Of a stretch of 64,000 nt of DNA, positions 25,269-33,737 are shown piece by piece. The position numbers and the translations under genes were made by a program. The DNA is from a virus. The stretch spans positions 32,296 to 96,295 of the IMG/VR virus record IMGVR_UViG_3300037141_000279. One strand, 5' to 3'. The notes below the pieces were generated by a model. It was not told where the DNA came from, did not search any database, and worked only from the letters and a program-made list of their open reading frames with translations. The number at the start of each line of letters is the position of its first letter. Within the stretch, counting starts at the first letter, position 1.

Positions 25269-25769
25269 TTAACGGGCACTGGATGCTCGCCTTCTGCGGG
25301 CAAGAATAACCGCGCTCGCTCCGCTGCCGCCGTTCGCGAAAAACGTCCGCATGGCTGTTTTCAATTCTCGTTCTGTCAACCCATCGGCGAATTCGGTGAG
25401 TGCCGCTTTGATTTCATCGCCAGGATAAAGATTCAGCAGTTCGGCGACCGAGGTTGCCGACGGCAAAGTTCCCGTCAACTCATAAGTGAGCGAAGCCAAC
25501 TCACCAACGACTGGGTTCTTCAAATCAAGCGGCGCGGGAATTTCACCAGCTTTGCCGAGCCGCGAATCCACCACTTTTAGGTATTCTGAGATAGGGTATC
25601 GAGGCGTCTCAGCCAGCGCGGTGCACCATTCATCGAAATCCCGCGCGACGGCGGCAGCCCCATACGCTTCAGCAAGGAGCCCCAAACGGCTTTTCAGTTC
25701 AGGATACACCCCTCGGGTGTTCTTCAGCACCCGCGCGGCGATCCTGGGTAGTTCTTTCATCAGGTTCAT
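25269..25769 (-). CDS. hypothetical protein between the candidate origin and DUF4326
   Basis: 166 residues, ATG 25769. All-helical and Ala/Leu-rich (MNLMKELPRIAARVLKNTRG, RLGLLAEAYGAAAVARDFDEW) with a basic tail (VILARRRRASSAR). It starts at the edge of the iteron-rich region and follows the primase-helicase in the gene direction. A replication accessory role (loader-like) is possible by position only. Confidence 0.6.
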   Translation of the reverse strand: MNLMKELPRIAARVLKNTRGVYPELKSRLGLLAEAYGAAAVARDFDEWCTALAETPRYPISEYLKVVDSRLGKAGEIPAPLDLKNPVVGELASLTYELTGTLPSATSVAELLNLYPGDEIKAALTEFADGLTERELKTAMRTFFANGGSGASAVILARRRRASSAR

Positions 25770-25793
25770 TGTTTGATCCTCTCGCAGTCAAAT

Positions 25794-25985
25794 ACATTTG
25801 GACATTTGGACAAAGACGGTAACCCCTTGATAATAAGAGAAATGAACGTGTCCAGAAGTCTATCCAGAAGTGTTTGGGACTTCTGGTTACGTGACCAAAT
25901 GTCCAAATGTCCAGAAGTGGTTAAAAGACTTTTGGTCATAGATATATATAATAGAATCATATACATACAAACTTGTCCAAATGTA
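25794..25985. repeat. candidate replication origin: iteron cluster plus AT-rich tract
   Basis: A 231-bp gap between 25770 and 26000 holds at least nine related 9-11-bp repeats in both directions. TGTCCAAATGT-type words occur at 25794-25803 and 25802-25812 (inverted), 25894-25910 and 25973-25985. TCCAGAAGT-type words occur at 25850-25859, 25863-25871, 25878-25886 (inverted) and 25910-25918, with a variant at 25927-25938. A purely AT-rich tract (about 25938-25965, ATAGATATATATAATAG...) follows. Iterons plus an unwinding tract beside a RepA/primase-type gene is a classic origin layout. Confidence 0.65.
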
Positions 25986-26000
25986 TTGTAACTTTCGCAG

Positions 26001-27905
26001 CTAGGAGACATCATCAACACCCTCATAGTGAAGTAAAGGCGAACGCTCCCCATCCATTTCTACCTTCTCTGCCCCAACTTCGTGCATCTCAGGGAGAGAC
26101 CACATCACGCAAGACACAGTTCGATCTTTGTTGTTCGGCGGTTTTGTGCTTGTGGCAGGAACAATAATTGATTGAATCTCCGATTTGATGGGGATTGCAT
26201 CCGCCGCGCGATTCAACGTGCTCCGACTGATGCGTGCTAACGCCTCCGCGCGCGCATAAACCACCTTACTCTCTTTCGGGCCAGATTGAAGTTCCTTCTC
26301 CAGCCACTCAATGGCTTTTTGTTGGGCGATGTTGGGTCGCCCCATCTGTTTTTGTTCAGGCTCAGGTTCTTCCGTGGCTTGGACAGGCACCAAACGCCCG
26401 CCCTCGAACTGAAGAGTGAATTTCTCGGCAGGAGCGTTGCGTGGAAGTATGGTTAAGACCCTCTGGGGGGCTGTGCCGTCGTCATCCTCGGAGAATTCGA
26501 GTACACAGACCGTTTCACAGTTCCGACCCCATGCTTCGCTTCCTGACAGCTTATCCCGCTTGGCGGCGTAATCCTCTCCCCGCTTGGTTTTGGGTGCGCC
26601 GACACTACACACCAAAGCGATGTGGAAGTGAGCGGCGGTCTCTTGTAGTTGGCGCATGAACGGCGACACGACAGACTTCTTGTTGGCATCATCAAGAAGC
26701 ATGTCCAGCCCCTCGATGAAGATGACGTTTGGGGTTGGGTTCATCTTTTCAATTTCATTGATAATCCCCTGCACAGCGTCCGTCCCGAAAGCAAGCGGAA
26801 GCGGAGTCGTAGGGATATCTGTCGGAAGGAGGTTCAACCTTCGCATTGTGCGTGTAAACGCGTTCCTGCCTCGGTCGTAAGCCAGGACTTGAAACGTGTA
26901 TTTATGGGTACTGTGTTCGAGCACAGGATATCCTTGCTTTTGTTTATGCAGCATTTCAAAAATCCAGGTTGTCTTTCCTGTGCCGCTTGCCCCGCCGATC
27001 AGGCTGATGTCACCGAGTGGAAACCACCCATCCTCTTGTCCATTCGCAGGCGCAACCACATAATCACCATCAGGGTCAGGCAAAGCAGGAGTGTGAAATT
27101 CAATAGACTCAGAGACGAACACAGGTTTGCCCGTGCGTTCTGTGTCTATCGCCGCTTTGATGGTACGCTGGCGATAATCGGCACGATCCCGCCATTTATC
27201 CCGCTGCCCAAGAGCCGAGAACCCGAAAAACTTCTCCATCTTCGCAGGATCGTTTTGCGTGAGTCGTGCCAATTCACGCATCAGGGCGTAGTCGGCACTG
27301 GAATCATCCCCCTCGAATGTGGACGTATCTCCCAACCACAGCAGCTTGAATTTTTTATCTTTATTTTTGGTGATCAGCATGTACGGGAGGGTCATATCGG
27401 CGATGGGGTTCACATCATGGCCGATGACTTTTTCCCCTGTCATTGTGAAATATCTGCCGCCCTCTCGACCGTGGTAGATTTCAATGCCGACGTGACCTTG
27501 AGATAGTTTGCGCCCGCCCTCGGGGAGAACGTCACACTCCACAAAAGCGTGCAGACCTCGCCCACTGGGAGAAGTTTCGGTGTACGGACTGCCGAGAAGG
27601 TTCAAAATCGATAAGGCGTATGGGTCGATGATGCCTTTGTTCGTGATGGCGCTGTCAAAATCAATTCCCACAAGGTTGGTGCCGCCGAGTTCAAATCCAA
27701 CGCCGTTGTAATCCCCACCTTTTAGGACATCGGCAGCATCCATCGCCTGTTCAAAAGTAGTCCAGGTGTTGGGGTCGTCCGCCTTCGCCATGGCTCCTGT
27801 CTTTGCATTGAATGGGACCTTGGTTTCCTTGCCATCTCGAACAAGTGCTTTCCAGCACACCCAGTTCGGGCGTTGTTTGAGCACATCAGGAATATCATTC
27901 AGCAC
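26001..27905 (-). CDS. primase-helicase: prim-pol domain plus RepA-like AAA ATPase
   Basis: 634 residues, ATG 27905. Residues 1-190 form a bifunctional primase/polymerase-like domain: WVCWKALVRDG, KVPFNAKTG, the metal site VGIDFD (79-84), SPSGRGLHAFVE (112-123) and GIEIYHGREGGRYFTMTGE. Residues 290-500 are a RecA-fold ATPase of the RepA/AAA_25 type: Walker A GGASGTGKTT (304-313) and Walker B NVIFIEGLDML. The C-terminal ~100 residues hold a winged-helix-like segment (ALARISRSTLNRAADAI). One protein thus could prime and unwind. The iteron cluster follows its stop directly. Confidence 0.88.
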   Translation of the reverse strand: MLNDIPDVLKQRPNWVCWKALVRDGKETKVPFNAKTGAMAKADDPNTWTTFEQAMDAADVLKGGDYNGVGFELGGTNLVGIDFDSAITNKGIIDPYALSILNLLGSPYTETSPSGRGLHAFVECDVLPEGGRKLSQGHVGIEIYHGREGGRYFTMTGEKVIGHDVNPIADMTLPYMLITKNKDKKFKLLWLGDTSTFEGDDSSADYALMRELARLTQNDPAKMEKFFGFSALGQRDKWRDRADYRQRTIKAAIDTERTGKPVFVSESIEFHTPALPDPDGDYVVAPANGQEDGWFPLGDISLIGGASGTGKTTWIFEMLHKQKQGYPVLEHSTHKYTFQVLAYDRGRNAFTRTMRRLNLLPTDIPTTPLPLAFGTDAVQGIINEIEKMNPTPNVIFIEGLDMLLDDANKKSVVSPFMRQLQETAAHFHIALVCSVGAPKTKRGEDYAAKRDKLSGSEAWGRNCETVCVLEFSEDDDGTAPQRVLTILPRNAPAEKFTLQFEGGRLVPVQATEEPEPEQKQMGRPNIAQQKAIEWLEKELQSGPKESKVVYARAEALARISRSTLNRAADAIPIKSEIQSIIVPATSTKPPNNKDRTVSCVMWSLPEMHEVGAEKVEMDGERSPLLHYEGVDDVS

Positions 27906-27913
27906 GAGAGCCT

Positions 27914-28255
27914 CTATTCAAAAAGAATGGTGTTGATTCCTAAATCTGCGCACGCTCGCAAGAAACCTTTTTGTTCTGGTTCGACGATAGACGCTAGTGC
28001 GTAGGTCTCACTCTCGCTTAGTTGGCGCATCGTATGGGTGTTGGCGGGCATAGCGTTAATACTGAGTGCACCTTTACCCCCATTGCACTCTCTACAGGCT
28101 GTGATGTAGTTGCTGAGAGAGTCAGGACCACCGTTCGCCTGCGAAACCATGTGGTCACACTCCAGCGACACCTCTGGCGGTTTTCTGCCGCAGTATTGAC
28201 AGGTGAAATTATCCCGCTGAAGGGTCAGAAAGCGGTCTCGTGGTCTGATACACAT
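27914..28255 (-). CDS. HNH endonuclease with leaderless promoter
   Basis: 113 residues from ATG 28255. Begins MCIRPRDRFLTLQRDNFTCQ; HNH core FTCQYCGRKPPEVSLECDHM, VSQANGGPDSLSNYITACRECNGGKG, with paired CxxC and a DH centre. The C-terminal helix region (SESETYALASIV) is extra. A consensus-like promoter ends 7 bp before the ATG, and no ribosome binding site is seen. Free-standing between the Cas4-like nuclease and primase-helicase genes, so likely a homing enzyme. Confidence 0.85.
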   Translation of the reverse strand: MCIRPRDRFLTLQRDNFTCQYCGRKPPEVSLECDHMVSQANGGPDSLSNYITACRECNGGKGALSINAMPANTHTMRQLSESETYALASIVEPEQKGFLRACADLGINTILFE

Positions 28256-28262
28256 AAATGAT

Positions 28263-28291
28263 ATTCTACTCCGATTCCTTGCCAAAGTCAA
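28263..28291 (-). promoter_or_regulatory. leaderless sigma70-type promoter of an HNH gene
   Basis: Minus strand TTGACT (28286-28291), 17 bp, TAGAAT (28263-28268), then 7 bases to the ATG at 28255. It lies inside the 3' end of the Cas4-like gene. Confidence 0.65.
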
Positions 28292-29441
28292 ATTCGTCCA
28301 GTTGTTTTCTCTCTAACAGCATGTCCCGCAGTTCAGGCTTGTTCGCGCAGATGCCTCGCATGCTGCAATTTTCACATTTATTGTTGGGCCAGCGCACGCC
28401 TGATTGCATGGGCCAGAATTCCTTTTCATTCGCCGCCGCGATGTTGATCACGTCGCGCTTGATGGACCGCCCGATATCCTCGGCGCTGTCGGGAGTGATG
28501 ACGGCGCTCTTGAATTGCACGCGCTGCTTGGTGAGTGTGTTCGCCAGCACATGTTTGCCGTGAAGTGAGATGTACTCCGTTTTTGCCGCCTCCACCGCTT
28601 TACTTTTGCCGACGAACAACGTGTTCATTTCCTCTTCGACCTTGGGGTCTGCTGTGACCCAGATGCCGAAATCATCTTTCGCCATGACAGTCACAGCAGT
28701 TCCAGGCAGAAGCCCTGCGTACGGCTCCAGCATTGTCGCGGCATCTCCCTTGGAAATCTCGCGACCCATTTTGCGGAACCACAGGAACGCGACGTTCGGG
28801 TAAGACTTCACCCAGGAGTAGCTGCGAAGCTGCGGGTCCATCACAGTCAACTCGGGTACATCCTTGCCCGACGTTTTGATGTCGATAATGAGCGGTTGAC
28901 CGCCAGGGACGACAGAACTTGAAGTTGGTTTCGTTTCAGCAATCAAGTCGATATACGACGTGAATTCAATCCCTGCCAACTTTGTGCCTGGGAAAACTTC
29001 AAAGTCGGTTTGGACTTGAAAATCCTGCGGGTTGTTCACGACGTACGGAAATGTCGGGTAGAGAATGGCGTATAGCTTGATCAGTTCCTGCCCTGTGCGG
29101 TTCAAGCTATCCCAGTCACGGTCGGTTTTGGAATATTGGTAGCGAATGATTTTCGGCTGACCCTCTGCGGGCTCCACATCCTTGTGCTCGGCCCACAGGC
29201 GGACGAATTCGGCGACAGCGCCCGCGACATCAAGACGGCGCTGGTGATAGAACGTGATGCCCTTCTCCAGCGCGATGCCGAAATGTGTGGACGACCGCTG
29301 CACTTTCTCGGCCCAACCCTGCACGCGCTCAAGGTAATATTTCCTCGCACAATAATTGAAAGAATCGGACCCGCTGTAGGAATGGCGGGTGACGAAAAAT
29401 CCCTTACTGTTGATGTAAAGATGTGGCTTCATTGTGCTCAT
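28266..29441 (-). CDS. Cas4/RecB-like PD-(D/E)XK nuclease with probable Fe-S cluster
   Basis: 391 residues, ATG 29441 coupled to the upstream stop (ATGA). An N-terminal Cys (SFNYCARKYYLERV), a nuclease core with LAGIEFTSYIDLIAE, QPLIIDIKTSG (the D-x-K strand) and DPQLRSYSWVKSY (QxxxY motif), and a C-terminal Cys set (KCENCSMRGICAN) match RecB-type and Cas4-type nucleases whose four cysteines hold an iron-sulphur cluster. Acts on DNA ends; in phages such enzymes work with SSB and annealing or recombinase proteins, all present within 12 kb here. Confidence 0.85.
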   Translation of the reverse strand: MSTMKPHLYINSKGFFVTRHSYSGSDSFNYCARKYYLERVQGWAEKVQRSSTHFGIALEKGITFYHQRRLDVAGAVAEFVRLWAEHKDVEPAEGQPKIIRYQYSKTDRDWDSLNRTGQELIKLYAILYPTFPYVVNNPQDFQVQTDFEVFPGTKLAGIEFTSYIDLIAETKPTSSSVVPGGQPLIIDIKTSGKDVPELTVMDPQLRSYSWVKSYPNVAFLWFRKMGREISKGDAATMLEPYAGLLPGTAVTVMAKDDFGIWVTADPKVEEEMNTLFVGKSKAVEAAKTEYISLHGKHVLANTLTKQRVQFKSAVITPDSAEDIGRSIKRDVINIAAANEKEFWPMQSGVRWPNNKCENCSMRGICANKPELRDMLLERKQLDEFDFGKESE

Positions 29442-29995
29442 TTTACCCCTCGCTGAACCAAAGAATCAATGCCTCGTTGAATGAATGTGGAAAAGTCACA
29501 CAATGCTTGATAGTATACCATCAAAACCTGCTGTATTTCATTTTGGTCCCAGGTAGGGTCCTCTTTTGCCGCCAACAGTAACTCCATCTTCCCTTGCACA
29601 AATTTGAGCCTCTCTTTCGCCATGCTCAAGCATCGGGTGTCGCCCACATTCAGCGGGGTCAGGGAGATTTCCAAAGATGGAGCTTCGGTATTTTCATACC
29701 CCTCTGGGTTGAACGGGGTGTCTGGATTGTCGGAACTTGATGGAGTTGGGGTGATAATCCCTACCGACTCTTTGTATCTATCTATCCAGTAATAAGCGGT
29801 TTTGGGAGGAATCCCCACTTTATGCCACATTGCATAAAGTCCAGGCTCTCCTCGACGGTTCCCTTGTTTCTTCAATGTTTGCTGCCAATCAAAATTCACG
29901 CGGCCAAAAGCCAGCCCATGTTTGTCCGTGGATTGATATGCCAGCCATGCCGCTTGGATTTGCTGTTCGGCGAGAGTTTGGTCAGTATCCTGCAT
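29438..29995 (-). CDS. hypothetical protein with HTH-like N-terminal half
   Basis: 185 residues from ATG 29995 (14-bp overlap with the previous gene). Begins MQDTDQTLAEQQIQAAW, then GRRGEPGLYAMWHKVGIPP and KTAYYWIDRYKESVG, a helix-turn-helix-like recognition segment. A Pro/Thr-rich linker leads to a helical C-terminal part (RLKFVQGKMELLLAAKED). Possibly a DNA-binding regulator; I do not recognise the family. Confidence 0.6.
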   Translation of the reverse strand: MQDTDQTLAEQQIQAAWLAYQSTDKHGLAFGRVNFDWQQTLKKQGNRRGEPGLYAMWHKVGIPPKTAYYWIDRYKESVGIITPTPSSSDNPDTPFNPEGYENTEAPSLEISLTPLNVGDTRCLSMAKERLKFVQGKMELLLAAKEDPTWDQNEIQQVLMVYYQALCDFSTFIQRGIDSLVQRGVK

Positions 29996-30896
29996 GTTTG
30001 GAATTTCGGCAAGGTGTGTCAAAGTAAGGTAGCCCCCTCTCTAAGTCTTTCACGTAGGCGATCTTGCCTGATTCCTTTTTCATGACGGCAGACCCATCTG
30101 CCAAGGCAGCGTGAAGTTTTTGAGCGATACCGATTCGCTCCGTAGGGATTTTCGGCACCCAAACCCATCGGGTTCCGTGGCGGTGTTTCTCTTCCCGAAG
30201 GATTTTTTTGTCTTCGGGGACCTGATTCCAAAAATCAGGCTCGGAATGGTAGTTGTTGTATTGGTCTAAATTGCGAATGGGATACCGCCGCCCGTTCCAC
30301 CAAATCGCTTTTGTTTTCAGAACCTCTTTGACTTTATGAAACCCAGTGGCTCGATATATCAAACCTGTGTGTTTTCCGTCAGGATGGTCGGCACGTACTT
30401 CGTTCGGGTCGGCGTAGCTGAGGACCCGCTGGATTCCCTCTTGTCGGAGAAGTCGAAACATCACACTAAGCACTCGACTCTCGCTGTTTTTAGGGGCGGC
30501 GTCAAGAAGCACTAATCTCCGCAATTCAACAAGGCGCAGATTCCCATTACCGTTGTATTTACGTAGAGTTTGAGTCTGACCTGGAATTCCAAAAATCGCC
30601 GCCCCAAGCATTCGACCTGTCTGTTTATTAACCACCCGATAAGTATGCGTCGGAGTCATACCTTTGGCTGAGTGAGTGTAATGGTGCGCCACAACAAAAG
30701 CCGCAGCTTCTCGGGCAGAGCACGGCTCGACACAGAATTCTGGAAGTTTTTGTTGACTACCTCCGCTATGGTGTTTGTGAAAATGTTTTTTCCGTTGGTT
30801 GTTGGACGGAAACACAAGACTGCAAACCTCACAAATATGGAGCGGAGGAGGCGGAATCGAACCGCCGTCCACGATAGGACTCGTGTGCTCTGCCAT
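29982..30896 (-). CDS. Mom-like DNA modification protein fused to a C2H2 zinc finger
   Basis: 304 residues. Residues ~21-44 form a C2H2 finger (HICEVCSLVF...KHFHKHH). Residues ~55-200 resemble the GNAT-fold phage Mu Mom family: AAAFVVAHHYTHSAKG, LGAAIFGIPGQ, VELRRLVLLDAAPKNSESRVLS, VLSYADPNEV, HTGLIYRATGFHKV. Mom-type enzymes modify adenine in phage DNA to block restriction. The only start codon before the finger, ATG 30896, lies inside the D-arm of the tRNA-like sequence at 30838-30910, and that tRNA's acceptor bases GGAGG make a well-spaced ribosome binding site. The family is recognised by pattern, not by search. Confidence 0.72.
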   Translation of the reverse strand: MAEHTSPIVDGGSIPPPPLHICEVCSLVFPSNNQRKKHFHKHHSGGSQQKLPEFCVEPCSAREAAAFVVAHHYTHSAKGMTPTHTYRVVNKQTGRMLGAAIFGIPGQTQTLRKYNGNGNLRLVELRRLVLLDAAPKNSESRVLSVMFRLLRQEGIQRVLSYADPNEVRADHPDGKHTGLIYRATGFHKVKEVLKTKAIWWNGRRYPIRNLDQYNNYHSEPDFWNQVPEDKKILREEKHRHGTRWVWVPKIPTERIGIAQKLHAALADGSAVMKKESGKIAYVKDLERGLPYFDTPCRNSKHAGY

Positions 30897-30910
30897 TAAA
30901 CTACCTCCGC
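30838..30910 (-). tRNA. tRNA-like gene, degenerate; anticodon best read as CCT (Arg)
   Basis: Minus strand: acceptor GCGGAGG/CCTCCGC, D-arm GTTT...GAGC, anticodon stem CACGA/TCGTG, T-arm GGCGG-TTCGATT-CCGCC, encoded TCCA end. The anomalies are a 6-base anticodon loop (GTCCTA), a 3-base variable region and one extra base between the T-stem and acceptor. It may be a decayed or recruited tRNA. It overlaps the start of the Mom-like gene. Confidence 0.6.
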
Positions 30911-30923
30911 ACTACCTACTTTA

Positions 30924-31586
30924 TCAAACCGATGCAGGGATGTCAACTGAAATCGACATCCCTTCCCGAAAATCTTCAACGAAGCGTTCGGGGACTCGGG
31001 CAAAAATGGAATCAAGGTCCTGAACCTTCCCGAGTTTGAATTTTAACTCGTCGAGCAAGAAATCCAGAACGAATTCCCGAGCCTGCATGCTGACTTTGTC
31101 AGAATTATCATGGTAAACCGTGCTTACCACCTGGGTTGCGTCGAGGAGTTGGTTCCCCATCCCGTGGTTATCCGCTACGACGGAGAAGGATCGTCCTTGG
31201 GTGGCGTCGGTGCTCACGGTCAAGGTCTCGCCGACCTCATAGTCCACGTGGTGTGCGTCGAGCAGGTTTTTGGTATCATCGAATGATTTGGGTGGGGTGG
31301 AGACATGGAACTTTGCTTCATGTGACGCCAGCCATCCCGCGATGCGGTATGCGATAGGGCTTTGGCGAATCACATTAACGCTGGATTGATACTTCTCTTC
31401 TCGGGTGAGTTTCGGGGCGGGAGCAGGGGATAGCGCCAGTAGGTTCCACGCACCCTCAAAGCCGTCTTTGAGTAAGCGTAATCGAACCCAAAAAGGTTCC
31501 GCAGGAAGGGTGTCTATAACTTGAGCCTTGCCTTCTCCTCTTACTTTAACCCAGGCTCCAACTTTCAAATCATCTTTGCTCATCAT
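30924..31586 (-). CDS. hypothetical protein with SH3-like N-terminus
   Basis: 220 residues, ATG 31586 with AAGGAG upstream. The N-terminal 50 residues look like a KOW/SH3-type barrel (LKVGAWVKVRGEGKAQVID, PFWVRLRLLKDGFEG). Then a Pro/Ala linker and a larger domain with DDTKNLLDAHHVDYEVG and HDNSDKVSMQAREFVLDFLLDE. No enzyme motif recognised. Lies just upstream of the tRNA-like element in the replication interval. Confidence 0.6.
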   Translation of the reverse strand: MMSKDDLKVGAWVKVRGEGKAQVIDTLPAEPFWVRLRLLKDGFEGAWNLLALSPAPAPKLTREEKYQSSVNVIRQSPIAYRIAGWLASHEAKFHVSTPPKSFDDTKNLLDAHHVDYEVGETLTVSTDATQGRSFSVVADNHGMGNQLLDATQVVSTVYHDNSDKVSMQAREFVLDFLLDELKFKLGKVQDLDSIFARVPERFVEDFREGMSISVDIPASV

Positions 31587-31613
31587 GTCAGTCTCCTTGA
31601 CTACACCCCAATG

Positions 31614-32153
31614 CTACCAGATAGGCTTCGGACCGTCAATAGTACTTTCGTACTGGTCCATCCACTCTTGGAAAATGGCGGAACTGGTGATAGGGTGAAA
31701 TTGAGAGGGGTCTCCGAGATACACCCGATCTCGTTTATTTTTGATTTTGGTTCCGTTTTTCCAGCATCGATCTGTTCGCAATTCTCGACCAGTCATCCAC
31801 CCTCGAATCCGCATTTCAGGGAAATGCTCGGCGGACACAGAAACGAAGCGGCAATCAGGGCCTTTCCAAATATCGTCCTCTCGATACATCACCCCAAAAA
31901 AGTCTTTCGACACAGTCTTTACTTCGGCGATTGGCGAATCTAGCGAGTAGATGGGGTGCCATATTAGTGGTAAACTTGCCTCCATCTTAAACGCTAGTTC
32001 TCCCCATTGCCCGAGCAAACGGTCCTCGAATTTACCCTCCTCGGGGTGACCGTGACTTTCTTGTTGGCCGACAGACTCGGCAGTAGCCATATCGGTCTCC
32101 GCAAATATCTTCGCAGTCCACTGGACCATGGAATGAAGGATGTGAGGTATCAT
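31614..32153 (-). CDS. possible PD-(D/E)XK nuclease-like protein
   Basis: 179 residues; ATG 32153 overlaps the helicase stop (ATGA). The centre shows GKFEDRLLGQWGELAFK, YSLDSPIAEVKTVSK and DFFGVMYRED; the D...E-V-K arrangement and following strand resemble a PD-(D/E)XK core, as seen in several small phage nucleases. The C-terminal half has WMTGRELRTDRCWKNG. Co-translation with a UvrD-type helicase would suit a nuclease partner. Only a suggestion. Confidence 0.5.
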   Translation of the reverse strand: MIPHILHSMVQWTAKIFAETDMATAESVGQQESHGHPEEGKFEDRLLGQWGELAFKMEASLPLIWHPIYSLDSPIAEVKTVSKDFFGVMYREDDIWKGPDCRFVSVSAEHFPEMRIRGWMTGRELRTDRCWKNGTKIKNKRDRVYLGDPSQFHPITSSAIFQEWMDQYESTIDGPKPIW

Positions 32154-33730
32154 ACAAAAAGTTTATGCTGTTCCTGCAGTCGATCCACGTCAGTGGCGTG
32201 TTCCCTTAATTTGTCGAGAATTTCGTCCGTGAGATACTTCCGTAGATACGGCGACGGTGTCCCTGCGAACGAGATGCGCAGCATGTCAATGGCGCGCGAG
32301 ATCGCCACAAAATAAATGCGTTTCTCCTCGGTCGGGTCGCCCTTCGTGTGCGGGAACCCTTTGGCGTTCGCGCCGATCACGTAGACGTTGCGCCATTCAC
32401 CTCCTTTTGATTGATGTACAGTCGAAATTGAGACGCCCTTCGGGTCGTTGCGGCGGTGCATCATCTTGTTCGCATACACACAGAAATCTTTCGCCATACG
32501 AAAATCTTTGCCGATCAGGCGAATCACTTTCAAATTCTCCAGAGCGTCGTTGTCTCGTTCTGTCCGATCCTCCACCGCGTACTTGGATTCCAGGTGCGGC
32601 AGTGTGAGATTGAACGCGACTTCCGTTGACATCGTCGGATAATCTTTCAGCGCCTCAACTGCCTTGCGAATCTCGTTCTGCTTCCAGAAGCCTGATTTCC
32701 CCATCAGGTGGTATCGGATGCTGTATCGATTGCACAGACGCTCCAGCAGGCCGACCATTCTATTCGTGCGGGCAAGAATAATTGAATTGAGCGGGTCTTT
32801 CTGCGCCAGCGCCAGGGCGGACTCAGCCTCAGCGTCGTCAGACCAATACATCTTCAGCGATATCGGCGCGCCCTTGACGTTCCGCGCAGCCTTCATGCGA
32901 TCAAGCAGTTCCTTCGGCGTGTCTTCAGGCGCGTTTTCGCGCACGAAGTCGACGATGTTCTGCGTGCTGCGATAGTTCAGCCCAAGGTAAAACTTCTTGC
33001 CTGCTGGAAACCACTGTTCGAAGTTGGTGATGTTGTCAGGCTTCGCTCCACGGAATCCGTAGATCGCTTGGTTCGGGTCTCCGACCACGGTGATGTTGCC
33101 GTGCTTCTCGGTCATCAACTGCATCATGCGCCATTGCAGATCGTCGGTGTCCTGGGCCTCGTCGACGATCATGTATTTCGGCTGCCACCGCGCGCGACAC
33201 TGCGGATTCTTTTCAAGCATGTCGACGGAGTCGCGGAGCATCGAGTCGAAATCCATCCATCCTTCCGCCGCTCGGGTGTTCTCATACATCACATATGCGC
33301 TGGCGTAACCATATTCATATTCGCCGCTCTCCATCGCTTCGGTCGGACTGACATTCGCGCGCCGCATCTTCGCGATGAAGTGGTCGAGTTCTTTGTAATC
33401 CAGTCCCCACTTCTTGCAGAGGCGACACATCAGACGATATCGGAGTTCGGGTTCGACAGGTTTACGTTCAACTTCCGAGCAGATCAAATATCCCAGGCTG
33501 TGGAATGTGGACACCACGCCTTTTACTCCTGCCCGCTTTTCCAATGCGCCTGCCATTTCTTTGGAGAACGTGACGGCTCGAATTTCGGAGGGGCTGACGC
33601 CAGATTCAATCAACGTGTTGATAAACGCCACCATGGTTGCGGTTTTGCCGCTTCCTGGTCCTGCGACGACAGATCGGGGTCCGTCAGGGCTGTCAATGAT
33701 GCCCTGCTGATCAACGTTCAGTTCGGTCAC
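32150..33730 (-). CDS. UvrD/Rep-type superfamily 1 DNA helicase
   Basis: 526 residues from GTG 33730, with GAGG 6 bp upstream. Motifs in order: NVDQQGIIDSP (Q motif), VVAGPGSGKTATM (Walker A), AVTFSKEMAGALEKR (Ia), YMIVDEAQDTDDLQW (Walker B), ITVVGDPNQAIYGFRGA (III), LGLNYRSTQNIVDF (IV), STVHQSKGGEWRNVYVIG (V) and RIYFVAISRAID (VI). A 3'-5' ssDNA translocase that unwinds DNA in replication or repair. It is somewhat short for UvrD, consistent with a phage version. It overlaps the candidate nuclease gene downstream. Confidence 0.93.
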   Translation of the reverse strand: MTELNVDQQGIIDSPDGPRSVVAGPGSGKTATMVAFINTLIESGVSPSEIRAVTFSKEMAGALEKRAGVKGVVSTFHSLGYLICSEVERKPVEPELRYRLMCRLCKKWGLDYKELDHFIAKMRRANVSPTEAMESGEYEYGYASAYVMYENTRAAEGWMDFDSMLRDSVDMLEKNPQCRARWQPKYMIVDEAQDTDDLQWRMMQLMTEKHGNITVVGDPNQAIYGFRGAKPDNITNFEQWFPAGKKFYLGLNYRSTQNIVDFVRENAPEDTPKELLDRMKAARNVKGAPISLKMYWSDDAEAESALALAQKDPLNSIILARTNRMVGLLERLCNRYSIRYHLMGKSGFWKQNEIRKAVEALKDYPTMSTEVAFNLTLPHLESKYAVEDRTERDNDALENLKVIRLIGKDFRMAKDFCVYANKMMHRRNDPKGVSISTVHQSKGGEWRNVYVIGANAKGFPHTKGDPTEEKRIYFVAISRAIDMLRISFAGTPSPYLRKYLTDEILDKLREHATDVDRLQEQHKLFV

Positions 33731-33737
33731 GGAAGCC

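Noticed and set aside
25766-26053. Minus- and plus-strand open frames across the iteron region.
   Set aside because: Their protein sequence merely translates the repeats (GHLD, KCPNVF, NTFGQ words), they overlap the primase-helicase end, and repeat density explains the open frames.
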